Assembly: GCA_036272195.1 (NCBI GenBank)
Contig: DATAZE010000026.1
Span: 1-64,000, forward strand
From: DASXHY01 sp036272195
GTDB lineage: Bacteria > Verrucomicrobiota > Verrucomicrobiia > Limisphaerales > DASXHY01
Direction of reading: 5' to 3'
DNA length: 64,000 bases
Part shown: positions 53,598 through 62,598 of the stretch, in pieces
How positions within the stretch are numbered: position 1 is the first letter of the stretch
Layout of the letters: every line of letters starts with the position of its first letter
Program-made: the position numbers and the translations under genes
The notes under the pieces: generated by a model
The model's input: the letters and a program-made list of their open reading frames with translations, nothing else
What the model was told of the DNA's origin: nothing
The model's database searches: none

Positions 53598-54413
53598 TCA
53601 GTGAGTCACGCGCCAGATTTTTAAAAGCCCGGCCAGCAAACCGGACATCTCCGACAGCGGAATCATATTTGGCCCATCACTCAATGCACGATCGGGATGC
53701 GGATGCGTCTCAATGAAAACGCCGTTTGCCCCGGCAGCCACGGCGCATCGCGCGAGGACAGGTGCGAATTCCCGTTGTCCGGATGATTTGTCGCCGCCGC
53801 CACCGGGCAATTGCACGGAATGCGTCGCGTCAAAAATCACCGGGAAACCAAACGTGCGCATGATGGGAATCGAGCGCATGTCCGTCACCAGATTGTTGTA
53901 GCCGAACGTCGTGCCACGCTCGGTCACCAGCAGCTTCTTCGCCCCCGCGCCGCGCGCTTTATCCACCACCTGTCCCATTTCCTTAGGAGAGAGGAACTGG
54001 CCTTTTTTCAAATTCACAATTTTTTCGGTGCGCACTGCGGCATCGATCAAATCGGTTTGCCGGCAAAGAAACGCGGGTATCTGCAGGACATCCGCCACTT
54101 CAGCCGCCGCGGCCACTTGCGTTTCGGTATGGACGTCGGTCAATACCGGCACTCCGATTTCCTTCCGGACTTTCGCGAGCGTTTGCAAACCGGCTTCGAC
54201 GCCCGGGCCGCGAAAGGATTTTCCACTGGTGCGATTGGCCTTGTCATAGCTCGCTTTGAACACATAGAAAATGCCCAGCTTATCGCACGTTTTTTTCAGC
54301 GATTCGCCGACCTGCAAGCACAGCTTCTCGCTTTCAATGACGCACGGGCCTGCAATCAGGCTGAATCGGGCCGGCGAACTGAGGGATTTCCAAATGCCAG
54401 AATCATTAAGCAC
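53598..54413 (-). CDS. kdsA: 3-deoxy-8-phosphooctulonate synthase
   Basis: KdsA condenses phosphoenolpyruvate with arabinose-5-phosphate to Kdo-8-phosphate. The 271 residues show SLIAGPCVIESEKL, FKASYDKANRTSGKSFRGPG, VLTDVHTETQ, IPAFLCRQTDLIDAA, NLKKGQFLSPKEMG, and FDATHSVQLPGGG with IETHPHPDRALSDGPNM. The start is a GTG at 54413. The Cys in AGPC is typical of the metal-dependent class II enzymes, although the class cannot be fixed from this alone. It heads the kdsA-kdsC-lptC-lptA-lptB-hprK-ptsH row. Confidence 0.96.
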   Translation of the reverse strand: MLNDSGIWKSLSSPARFSLIAGPCVIESEKLCLQVGESLKKTCDKLGIFYVFKASYDKANRTSGKSFRGPGVEAGLQTLAKVRKEIGVPVLTDVHTETQVAAAAEVADVLQIPAFLCRQTDLIDAAVRTEKIVNLKKGQFLSPKEMGQVVDKARGAGAKKLLVTERGTTFGYNNLVTDMRSIPIMRTFGFPVIFDATHSVQLPGGGGDKSSGQREFAPVLARCAVAAGANGVFIETHPHPDRALSDGPNMIPLSEMSGLLAGLLKIWRVTH

Positions 54414-54630
54414 GGCCAGTTTTTAGCAGTCGCGGACGCGAAAGTAAATGCGCGTGATGCGCTCCGTGCCATGGGGTTTGTTGCCACGCAGCTTTTTTTC
54501 CCTTTCCCGCGTAACTTACGGGATTACAAGGAAACGCTATGGAAATCAAAGGTTTTATCCCTGCGGCTGAGGCGGTCTGAGGAACAGTTTTCCTCGCCTC
54601 GTGGAATGGATTTTTGCCAAGTTGACCGGG

Positions 54631-55755
54631 ATGAAGCGCATTTCGAAAATTATCCGCCGGAGAAAATGGCTGCTGGCCGTGTTGCTGGCCCTGGTTGTCG
54701 CGGCGGTTTCCGGCTGCCAGACCATCGGGTTTTATGCGCAGGCCGCCAAGGGCCAATACCAAATTTTCGCACATCAAAAACACATCGATAAACTCATCGC
54801 CGATCCGCAAACTCCCGCCGCGCTCCGGGAAAAACTGAAGCTCATCGAGCAGCTTCGTGTATTTGCCGACAGCCAGCTCAAACTGCCCGTGGATGGGGAT
54901 TATATCAAATACGTGGATGTCCACCGTCCCTACGTCGTCTGGAACGTGCAGGCCACGCCGCAATTCTCCCTGCAACCGCGCACCTGGTGGTATCCGCTCG
55001 TGGGCAGCCTCGAATACCGCGGTTATTTTTCCAAGCGCGACGCGACCAATTACGCAGCGCGCATTGCCCGGAAAGGCGATGACGTTTACGTGGACGGCGT
55101 CGAGGCCTATTCCACCCTGGGCTGGTTCAAGGATCCCGTTCTCAATACCTTCATCGACCTCAGCGAACCGGAACTGGCCGAAGTCATCTTTCACGAACTC
55201 GGACACCGCCGCGTTTTTGCGCGCGGCGACACTGACTTCAACGAAGCCTATGCGACCACTGTCGGCCAGGAAGGCGCCCGCCGCTGGCTAAACGCCTCAG
55301 GCAAAACAAACCTGCTGGAAAAATACGCCGTGGCCCTGCATCGCAACGACCAATTTGTCCATCTCATCATGAGCACGCGCGAGCAGTTGGAAAAAGTTTA
55401 CGGCGACACACTCGACAAGGATGGAAAAGTCAAAGCCGCGAAAATCCCGCCCCTGCCGCCGGCGCAGTTGAAGGAACAAAAGGCGCGGGTCTTCGCGAAC
55501 CTGCGCGCTAGTTACCAACAACTCAAAATCAGCTGGGGCGGCTACACCGGTTACAATGATTGGTTCGCCCGCGAATTGAACAATGCCCAGCTCAATACCA
55601 TCGCCAATTACTACGATTTCCTGCCGGCGTTTAAGCGATTGCTGGATTTGAATGGGGGCGACATGGAAAAATTCTACAAGGCAGTCGAGCGCCTGTCCAA
55701 AATGGACAAAGACCAGCGTCACCAGACACTTCGAAATTTGGCTGAGGGGAATTAG
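54631..55755 (+). CDS. Lipoprotein aminopeptidase (DUF/PF10023-type metallopeptidase)
   Basis: The 374-residue protein is a predicted lipoprotein: basic start KRISKIIRRRKW, hydrophobic stretch and VSGC, with the acylated Cys at about residue 29. The middle carries a zinc-type motif EVIFHELGHRRVF (HELGH) and FNEAYATTVGQEGARRWL, as in the putative aminopeptidase family PF10023. The rest, DFNEAYATTVG and LYGYTGYNDWFA-like parts near the end, is regular. I start at the ATG at 54631 instead of the GTG at 54601. It is convergent with the Pmp-like gene. Substrate unknown. Confidence 0.85.
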   Translation: MKRISKIIRRRKWLLAVLLALVVAAVSGCQTIGFYAQAAKGQYQIFAHQKHIDKLIADPQTPAALREKLKLIEQLRVFADSQLKLPVDGDYIKYVDVHRPYVVWNVQATPQFSLQPRTWWYPLVGSLEYRGYFSKRDATNYAARIARKGDDVYVDGVEAYSTLGWFKDPVLNTFIDLSEPELAEVIFHELGHRRVFARGDTDFNEAYATTVGQEGARRWLNASGKTNLLEKYAVALHRNDQFVHLIMSTREQLEKVYGDTLDKDGKVKAAKIPPLPPAQLKEQKARVFANLRASYQQLKISWGGYTGYNDWFARELNNAQLNTIANYYDFLPAFKRLLDLNGGDMEKFYKAVERLSKMDKDQRHQTLRNLAEGN

Positions 55756-55815
55756 TGGCAACGGGCGTCTCGCCCGTGAGAACCGAAACGGACGGGCGCA
55801 ACGCCCCTGCCACTA
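55753..55815. repeat. Palindrome between convergent genes, third dispersed type
   Basis: The outer ends TAGTGGCAACGGGCGT and ACGCCCCTGCCACTA are near-inverse and enclose inner hairpins, CGGGCGTCTCGCCCG and others. The left end overlaps the stop codon of the aminopeptidase gene. It could end transcription from both sides, but it has no T tract. Confidence 0.7.
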
Positions 55816-55823
55816 CCGCTCGG

Positions 55824-57980
55824 TCAAGGAAACGGCGGCGGTCCGGACGAGCTGTTGGTCGTGACGAACAGCGTGGCAAGCTGGCTGTTGGTTGAACCAA
55901 AATTGTTCGTGATAATCACCCCGTAGTTCCCACCGTTCGTGGTTTGCACGTTTATGATGGAGAATGTGGGATTGTTCGCAGCCGGAATATTGGTGAATAC
56001 CGTGCTCGAGACCTGGAATACCCATTGGTAGAACAGCGGCGCGGTGCCCGTGGCGGTAACGGTAAAGGTTGCGGTGCCCCCGGCAAGGACCGTTTGGGAA
56101 ACAGGTTCCGTCACAATGAACGGCGCGGAGTTCGTGATACTGCTGACTGTCAGAACGGCCACACTGCTGGTGACGGAATTGAATGCGTTGCTCACCACCA
56201 CCCGGAAATTTCCTGCGTTAGTCGTCTGCACATTGGTGATGGTCAGGAAGCTGTTTGTAAACCCATCCGCAACGGCGCCATTAAACAACCATTGGTAGAA
56301 CAACGGCCCCGTACCCTCGGCGGTGACGCTGAACGTCACATTGCTTCCCACAAACACATTTGTGGATGCGGGCGGAACGATAATTCTGACCTCATTTGGA
56401 TCCAGTTCGTAAGCGCCGATATCGCTCAAATTGGTGCGGACGATTTGCGGGCGGAATTTGCCGCGCTGGTCGGTATCAGGTGCGTTGACTGGATCGATCC
56501 TATCGACTGCCGCGCTATTGGTCGACAAGGCGAGGGTTTCCGTGAGGCCGCCATTATTGGCCAAATCGCCGATCAACGGATTCAGCTTCGGTTTGCTCGT
56601 GCTCTTTTTGGCGAATTTAATACTGCCGTCCGAGCTGATGTTGAAACCGCCATCGACGATCACGCCCGAACCATTACCTCCGGAAAGAGGGGAAGCGACG
56701 ATCGAATTCGTCAAAGAGAGCGAGCCTTTCTTTTTCTTCGCCACGTTGGCGATATTGCCACCGGAGTTGCTTCCGCGATTGCCATTCTGACCCCCGGCTA
56801 CACCCGAACCGGCAACGCCGTTCGTACCGCCGATCGCAGCGCCCTTGGAAAAAGTGCAATTAACCACGGACACTTTGCCCGCATTATAAAGCCCCCCGCC
56901 GATGGCGTTCCCACCACGGCCACCTGATCCTCCGCGCGCGCCGGTGCCGCCCGAGCCACCGGTGCCGCCCGCAGCGTTATTCTCAAAGAAAGTACTATTG
57001 ACGATGGCCAGTGAACCTTCGTTATCGATCCCCGCGCCAAACGCATTGCCACCGGGCGAACCAGGCAATCCATTACGCCCGGTGCTGGTGCCGCCATCGG
57101 TGCCATTACCTCCTTGGCTCGTGTTATTCGCGAAGGTGCAATTCCAAATCGAGACCTCCATATTCGTCGTGTAAAGACCACCGCCAGCCGCACCGCCAGC
57201 CGTGCCGCCCTTGGAGGCCGTCCCGGAAATCACTCCCCCGCCCCCCGCAGCGCCGCCGGCGCCGCCGTTGCCACCCTCAGCCAGGTTCCCTTCAAAGCTT
57301 GAATTGAGACAGACCAGCGTTCCGAGATTATAAATACCGCCACCACGACCGGGCGCGCCATTTCCGCCAGGACCGCCGTTGCCGCCCCGGATAACGCCGT
57401 CCTGGCCGTCACCGCCGTCGCTGCCGCTGCCGCCAGTCGCACTGTTTGTAAAAAAGCTGCAGTTAAAAATCGAGAGTGCGCCCGTGTTGAAAATCGCACC
57501 GCCGAAACCGGGCAAAGCCGGGCCGCCCCGTCCGCCGTTTTTTCCGGTATTCGGAGTGTTGCTGCCGAACCCATTGGTGTCACCAGACTCGCCATCGGCC
57601 CCGCGAGCAGTATTGCCCAGAAAAATGCAATTCGATAGCGTCAGGGTGCCATCGGCAGCCACGTAAATCGCGCCGCCATTAGTGCCGAGGCCGTTTTCCA
57701 GCGTGAAATTAGCCAGGCTAAGGCTAGTACCTTGCACGAGGAAGATGGAACTGTTGCTCCCGCCACTGACCACCACGTTGGATCCACCGTCAAACTCCGT
57801 GCTTACGCCGTTCGTAATCTGAATGGGCGTAGTCACCACAATCGTCCCGCCGTTCGTGAGGGATAGAGCCACCGCCGCCGCGAAGGTATTCGCCGAGCCG
57901 TCACTGACCGTGGTGTCCGCCCAGGACCGGAGAGCAGATACGAGGACAAGACACGCTGCGTATGCGAAATATTTCTTCAT
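55824..57980 (-). CDS. Glycine-rich Pmp-like surface protein with two Ig-like domains
   Basis: A signal peptide (about residues 1-21) leads into a right-handed beta-helix region (about 25-420) with repeated units such as GGAIYVAADGTLTLSNCIFLGNTA, alternating with very Gly-rich stretches (GGAGGAAGGGG). The GGAI and FxN motifs are like those of chlamydial polymorphic membrane proteins and other adhesin-like proteins. Residues about 525-620 and 620-715 are two Ig-like domains (PPASTNVFVGSNVTFSV, PVSQTVLAGGTATFTV). No autotransporter barrel is seen at the end. The gene follows the secretin gene by 57 bp, so it may be a substrate of that secretion system. Confidence 0.85.
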   Translation of the reverse strand: MKKYFAYAACLVLVSALRSWADTTVSDGSANTFAAAVALSLTNGGTIVVTTPIQITNGVSTEFDGGSNVVVSGGSNSSIFLVQGTSLSLANFTLENGLGTNGGAIYVAADGTLTLSNCIFLGNTARGADGESGDTNGFGSNTPNTGKNGGRGGPALPGFGGAIFNTGALSIFNCSFFTNSATGGSGSDGGDGQDGVIRGGNGGPGGNGAPGRGGGIYNLGTLVCLNSSFEGNLAEGGNGGAGGAAGGGGVISGTASKGGTAGGAAGGGLYTTNMEVSIWNCTFANNTSQGGNGTDGGTSTGRNGLPGSPGGNAFGAGIDNEGSLAIVNSTFFENNAAGGTGGSGGTGARGGSGGRGGNAIGGGLYNAGKVSVVNCTFSKGAAIGGTNGVAGSGVAGGQNGNRGSNSGGNIANVAKKKKGSLSLTNSIVASPLSGGNGSGVIVDGGFNISSDGSIKFAKKSTSKPKLNPLIGDLANNGGLTETLALSTNSAAVDRIDPVNAPDTDQRGKFRPQIVRTNLSDIGAYELDPNEVRIIVPPASTNVFVGSNVTFSVTAEGTGPLFYQWLFNGAVADGFTNSFLTITNVQTTNAGNFRVVVSNAFNSVTSSVAVLTVSSITNSAPFIVTEPVSQTVLAGGTATFTVTATGTAPLFYQWVFQVSSTVFTNIPAANNPTFSIINVQTTNGGNYGVIITNNFGSTNSQLATLFVTTNSSSGPPPFP

Positions 57981-58037
57981 TCAGTTACGCTCTGTGTTCG
58001 GATAAATCTTCCGAGTATTCTAGCGTTGACGCGCGGC

Positions 58038-60335
58038 TTAATCAAACGGGTCTTTCATGTCCACATTGTTGGTTCGCTCAAGCTCCTTCAATTCGGCATC
58101 CGCCTGTTTCAAGCGCAACGCCTCTTCCGCACGAATTTCCGCCTCGGCGCGCCGCACGCCCGGCAGTCTCCGCTGCTCCGCGGTAGCGAGGACGGAGGCA
58201 GCTTCCGGCGTGGGCAGCACGGTCGGGCGCAACAAAACGATCAGTTCGACACGCTCTTCCGTGTTGGCAGTGCTGCGAAATAAATTTCCGAGCAAGGGAA
58301 TATCCTTGAGATACGGCACGCCGGATTTCGTCTTGCTTTGCGTGGTGCTGATCATGCCGCCGAGAATAATGGTATCGCGGTCCTTCACCGCGACCGTCGC
58401 CGAGGCCTGCCGCTGGTTGATGGTCGGAACGTCGGTGCCATTGATATTCACGGCGGTGCTGGACGGTCCGGGTTCGCTGGCTTCCTGGTAAATATCCATG
58501 ACAACCAGGCCGTCGGGATTGATCAGCGGTTTGACCTTGAGGGTGATACCGATTTGTTGCTGTTGATAGCTGTTGTAAACGCCCGTGCCGCCGAAAGCGC
58601 CGGCGGTCGTGCTGTCCACATAGGGAATGGTTTCACCCACGAACAGGTCGGCTTCCACGCCGTGCGAGGTTTGAATGCGCGGACGCGAAAGCACATTTAC
58701 GCGACCCTCGCTCTCCGCCGCCTGCAAGGAAACCTGGAATTTATTTCCAAAATTACCGAAATAACTAAACATGTTACCCGGCAAAGAGCTGGTGACATTG
58801 CCCGGAAAACTATTGGAGCCTCCGCTCGAGCCTGGCGGGAAGAAAAAGCTCTGGCCGTTATTATAACCTCCGACGACAGTGTTATTATTTCCCATCGGGT
58901 ATTGCGCGGCAGAAACGCCGATCGTGCGCGAGTTGTCCAGCGTCACTTCCATGATAATGGCTTCAATCAAAACCTGCGCCAGCACCACGTCCAGTTGCTT
59001 GACCACTTTTTTAATCATGGCCATGTCGTCCTTGCTGGCAAAAACGAGCAACGCATTCATGCGCTCGTCCGCAATGATTTTGGTCTGGCCGAGAATCTGG
59101 AATTCACCCTTGCCGGAATCCCCCGCCCGCGCGATCAGGCTTTTGACGCGGTCCGTGAAACTTGGGCTGGCCGATCCACCCGATGCCCCCAGTCCCCCGC
59201 CGCCGCCGCCGAGACCGCCAACAGAGCCTTGCTGCCCCACCTGTCCATTATTGTAACCGCCGCCGACCGAGCTGCTGCCGAAGCCGCGCGCGTTGCCGCT
59301 GCCCGTTGTTCGGCTGGTTCCGAGACTGCCGGTTTTGCCGGAAGAACTGCCGCCGAACGTCCCGCCGCCGCCGCCGCTGCCACTCAAGCTGTTTAATGCA
59401 TTGGCAATGTCCGCGGCGAGCGCATATTTGATGGGAATCACTTCCGATTCGATCTCCGTGGGAACCGCTGTGTCGAGGCGATTGATTATGTCCAACATTA
59501 CCCGGACATTTTCCGCTGTGTCGCGCAACACCACCATCCCGCTGCCTTCAATCGGCAGCACCGCCGCCGGGGTCTTGGTGAACTGCTGCAAAATCGGCAC
59601 CATCTCGCTCGGCTTGGTATATTTCAGCTGAACGATGTGGGTATCGAACGGCCCAAATTCGGGCAACGTCGACGCATTCATGTCATTGACCTTCGCGCCC
59701 ACCCCGCTCGCGTCCGCCAAGGGCACCACTTTGACGAATTTTTCGCCGATGGGCACCATGGCGATGTTATTCAACGCCAGCACGGCGTCCAACGCCTCCA
59801 CCAATTCAGTTTTCGTCAATGCGTTTTGCTGGACCAGAGTGACGGTGGTCTGTGCATTGATATTCGGTGATCGCAACAGGGTCCGGTGGACGAAATCCGC
59901 GTAGGTCTGCAATACCAGGTCGATCGGCGCCGCATGGAAATTGACCGAAAGCTCCGGCAACAGCGGCTCCGGCTGTGTGTTCGTCACCACGACAGGCGAG
60001 GCAGCGGAGGCAACCGGCGGCGCGGTCGTTGCGGGAACGGTTGGCTGCGGTGGACGGGCAAACGGCGAAGGAGCCGCATTTGTCTCCACCATCGGAGGGG
60101 GCACAATTGCCGGCTGCGCCTGAGCCACCTTCGTGGCGGGCACGGCAGGCGCGACGGTTTCCGGACTGGTTTGTTTCGCAGGTGCGGCTGCCACGGTGGG
60201 AGGAGCAACGGTTTGCGGTTGAGCAAGAGTCACACCTTCCTGGGACATCTCAACCGGCGCAAAATTCGCTGCTGGCTTTGGCTGCGAACACGAAACCAGA
60301 CCAAGCAACAGCAAAAGAGAGGCTATCTTTTTCAT
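58038..60335 (-). CDS. Secretin of a type II secretion/type IV pilus system (GspD/PilQ-like)
   Basis: The 765-residue protein has a lipoprotein-type start (LLLLLGLVSC) and then a Pro/Ala-rich linker (to about 120). N-domains N0-N1 follow (about 126-290: NFHAAPIDLVLQTYADF, FDTHIVQLKYTKPSEMVPILQQF). A Gly/Ser-rich insert covers about 310-390. A further N-domain has IADERMNALLVFASKDDM. The secretin domain runs from about 470 to 710 and ends with VPYLKDIPLLGNLFRSTANTEERVELIVLLRP. It forms the outer-membrane channel. The ATG overlaps the GspM/PilO-like stop as ATGA. The short tail after 710 is acidic. Confidence 0.92.
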   Translation of the reverse strand: MKKIASLLLLLGLVSCSQPKPAANFAPVEMSQEGVTLAQPQTVAPPTVAAAPAKQTSPETVAPAVPATKVAQAQPAIVPPPMVETNAAPSPFARPPQPTVPATTAPPVASAASPVVVTNTQPEPLLPELSVNFHAAPIDLVLQTYADFVHRTLLRSPNINAQTTVTLVQQNALTKTELVEALDAVLALNNIAMVPIGEKFVKVVPLADASGVGAKVNDMNASTLPEFGPFDTHIVQLKYTKPSEMVPILQQFTKTPAAVLPIEGSGMVVLRDTAENVRVMLDIINRLDTAVPTEIESEVIPIKYALAADIANALNSLSGSGGGGGTFGGSSSGKTGSLGTSRTTGSGNARGFGSSSVGGGYNNGQVGQQGSVGGLGGGGGGLGASGGSASPSFTDRVKSLIARAGDSGKGEFQILGQTKIIADERMNALLVFASKDDMAMIKKVVKQLDVVLAQVLIEAIIMEVTLDNSRTIGVSAAQYPMGNNNTVVGGYNNGQSFFFPPGSSGGSNSFPGNVTSSLPGNMFSYFGNFGNKFQVSLQAAESEGRVNVLSRPRIQTSHGVEADLFVGETIPYVDSTTAGAFGGTGVYNSYQQQQIGITLKVKPLINPDGLVVMDIYQEASEPGPSSTAVNINGTDVPTINQRQASATVAVKDRDTIILGGMISTTQSKTKSGVPYLKDIPLLGNLFRSTANTEERVELIVLLRPTVLPTPEAASVLATAEQRRLPGVRRAEAEIRAEEALRLKQADAELKELERTNNVDMKDPFD

Positions 60336-61030
60336 TTTTTAAGCGGCGTTAAAATTTTCGGCGCCGGGGGCGGAAGAGTCATCGCCCGGTTCGTAATGGC
60401 GGCCGGTTTTGAGACTGGAGGGGGCGTAGGCGGTTTCGCAGCGGGGGTCGCGGCAGCAGCGGCAGGAGCTGCGGACCGCGGAGCCGGCGCCTTTCTTTGA
60501 TAACTGGCAATCAGCGTGACGCGCGAAGTCAATTGTTGATGGGACTGGTCTGGTTGGACCGACAGCACCTTGACGCGAATCAGCGAAGTTCCCGCCCCGA
60601 GACTATAAAGGAAATCCACCAGCGCCTTCTCCTGCGATTGCAAGGTGATGGTTTCGTTCTGCTCCACGAAAAACGGGTTGTTCGTGGAGCCGGATTGCCG
60701 CTGGCTGCCCATGTTTATGATAATAACACCGCTCTGGGCCGCTTGTTTCTGGATCAGGCGCACAAATTGCACTGCCTGGTCGTCCTGCGGCACTACGTCG
60801 CCTTGTCTCTGAAACTTGTCGATCTCCCGTTTCAAGGCGGGAATCTTGTCGGCACCTCGCTGAAACGTGGCCTGATTGTCGGCGGCCTTATTCATCCGGC
60901 TCTTGGTTGCCCCCCAATCCGAAAAATGCGGCCAGACCCAGACCAGATTTGCGACCAGAAAAAACAGCACTCCCACGCCGACCACAAACCGGCGCTCCGT
61001 CGGGTTCAGCCGTGCAAAGAACTCCTTCAT
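60332..61030 (-). CDS. PilO/GspM-like inner-membrane assembly protein
   Basis: The 232-residue protein has one membrane helix near the N-terminus (about 15-35, VVGVGVLFFLVANLVWVW), then a coiled-coil part (about 45-75) and a ferredoxin-like fold (about 85-190) with DDQAVQFVRLIQKQAAQSGV and ALVDFLYSLGAGTSLIRVKVLSV. The end is Ala/Pro-rich (APRSAAPAAAAATP). This is the layout of PilO/GspM, which links the cytoplasmic GspL/PilM part to the secretin. It overlaps both neighbours by 4 nt. Confidence 0.82.
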   Translation of the reverse strand: MKEFFARLNPTERRFVVGVGVLFFLVANLVWVWPHFSDWGATKSRMNKAADNQATFQRGADKIPALKREIDKFQRQGDVVPQDDQAVQFVRLIQKQAAQSGVIIINMGSQRQSGSTNNPFFVEQNETITLQSQEKALVDFLYSLGAGTSLIRVKVLSVQPDQSHQQLTSRVTLIASYQRKAPAPRSAAPAAAAATPAAKPPTPPPVSKPAAITNRAMTLPPPAPKILTPLKK

Positions 61031-62442
61031 CGCTTTTCCCCTCCTTTGAGTTCCAGCTCGAAGCTCCAGCTCACAGTCCCTCCGCCGGCGTTCAAGCTGA
61101 TGTTCGGCGTGCCGCTCGTGCTTTCATCGAATAAAGGCTTCCCGCTATTTTTCCATTTGCGCAGGCTGTCGGAAAAATCCGTCACGGCGGTCACCTGATC
61201 CGCCGGCGCCGTGCCGCGGAGGTTCAACGTCTTGCCATCAATGAAATTCATGGTGTCCAGCGTGAGACCGGTGGGCATCGTTTCGGCCACCGCTTTCCAA
61301 CAATCCAACGCGGCGAATTTCAGGTCCTCGCGCTCCTTCAACACCGCCAGCATCCCGGTCAATTGAATCGAGTTGGTGTAACTCTGGCTGAGTCCCGACG
61401 CCTGGGCTTCGACCCGTCCGGTCAAATGGCTGAAAACAATGAGCGCCACAAAGTAAATCGCCAGGCAGATGGCATAAACCGCCAGCGCCGCGAGCAAGCC
61501 ACGGCCCCACAACCGGTCAACGAATTGTTGCTGATAGCGCGTCGCAAATTCCGGCGGCAACAGGTTGTTGCCCGCGTCCGATTGCGCCGCGCGCCTGGCC
61601 GTCATCGCCGCCAGTTCTTGTGGCGGCACGGCCGGAGTGACCTCCACCGGTTGGTCCAGGGCTTCACGGAGGACGGTGTGCCATTCGCTGGAATCTTCCC
61701 CCACCAGGTGCCACTGCGGCGGCGCAGTCAGCCAGCCTTCCAATTCTCCGGACCAGGTCAATTGCACGAGCTGGTCCTTGAGGCTCGCAACCCGATTCGG
61801 GCCGGCGTCCAGCGTCAGTAAATCCACGTTTTGCAGCGTGCCACCGTACCACCACGCCACCAACGCGCGGTTGTAGAGGCCGTGGCCTTCGGGGTAAACC
61901 CACGCGCCATCGCCCGTGACGCGCATCGCCTGCAACTGGTCCAGCGTCGGCAATTCCAACCGGTCGGCAAGGTAACCCTGCCCTTCCAGCTTGCCGAGAA
62001 ATTCCTCCACGACGTCCCGCGCCACGACGATGAGAATGATCGTTTGCAGCTTCCCTTCCGGCGGCTTCTCTTCCGATGACTGCACCTCGGGCGCAATCTC
62101 CGCGTGCGGCAACACGTGCATCGTCCATAGCGCCTGAGTCACGGGAATCGGCGAAAGCTTTTCCAACTGCAATTCGACCATCGAGCGCGTTTCCTCGGGG
62201 CTGCTCATCGGGAATTGCGCGACGCGCAGGAAAACATTTTCCGGCGGCAGCCAGGCCACGTTCAACTTGGTCTTGAATAACGAGCTCCAACTTTTAGCCG
62301 CAAGGTTGGGAGGCAACTGCTCGCCGTTATGGGCGGTTTGCTCGCGGCTTAAATTGAAGGATTCGTTACGGGCGTCGAACTGCCACACACGACGAGTGTT
62401 GGCGCCGACGTCGAGAACGTTGCAGAATTGCCAGCGCGCCAT
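61027..62442 (-). CDS. GspL / PilM-PilN-like inner-membrane protein
   Basis: The 471-residue protein combines an N-terminal actin-like cytoplasmic part (about 1-290: VLDVGANTRRVWQF, VAWLPPENVFLRVAQFPMSS, IILIVVARDVVEEFLGKLEG), one membrane helix (about 311-336) and a PilN/GspL-like periplasmic part (about 340-465, with VAETMPTGLTLDTMNFIDGKTLNLRGTA). It is the link between the ATPase and the periplasmic assembly proteins. The stop overlaps the next gene as ATGA. Confidence 0.85.
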   Translation of the reverse strand: MARWQFCNVLDVGANTRRVWQFDARNESFNLSREQTAHNGEQLPPNLAAKSWSSLFKTKLNVAWLPPENVFLRVAQFPMSSPEETRSMVELQLEKLSPIPVTQALWTMHVLPHAEIAPEVQSSEEKPPEGKLQTIILIVVARDVVEEFLGKLEGQGYLADRLELPTLDQLQAMRVTGDGAWVYPEGHGLYNRALVAWWYGGTLQNVDLLTLDAGPNRVASLKDQLVQLTWSGELEGWLTAPPQWHLVGEDSSEWHTVLREALDQPVEVTPAVPPQELAAMTARRAAQSDAGNNLLPPEFATRYQQQFVDRLWGRGLLAALAVYAICLAIYFVALIVFSHLTGRVEAQASGLSQSYTNSIQLTGMLAVLKEREDLKFAALDCWKAVAETMPTGLTLDTMNFIDGKTLNLRGTAPADQVTAVTDFSDSLRKWKNSGKPLFDESTSGTPNISLNAGGGTVSWSFELELKGGEKR

Positions 62443-62467
62443 TTTAATTGATAGTAAGAGCCGACCG

Positions 62468-62510
62468 GTCCTCCGAAGCAGTACTGCGGAGGACGGACGT
62501 GAGGAGGCTC
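62468..62510. repeat. Hairpin plus half copy of the palindromic element
   Basis: A perfect 8-bp stem (62468-62475 with 62487-62494, GTCCTCCG and CGGAGGAC) over an 11-nt loop is joined directly to GGACGTGAGGAGGCTC (62495-62510), the end half of the element seen at 1571, 26080 and 52815. No second arm follows downstream. It looks like a remnant or a composite of two repeat families. Confidence 0.65.
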
Positions 62511-62598
62511 TGAATTGGCCCCGTATTGAAAACGAATATGCCGTTGAACCGGCTCAACCGGTCGCCCGCCGCCCGCCATTCGTTATTCGTCATTTTCT

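Noticed and set aside
55824..57980. Glycine-rich stretches considered as a tandem-repeat or CRISPR-like array
   Set aside because: The DNA repeats reflect Gly-rich codons of an open reading frame with a signal peptide; there are no regular spacers.
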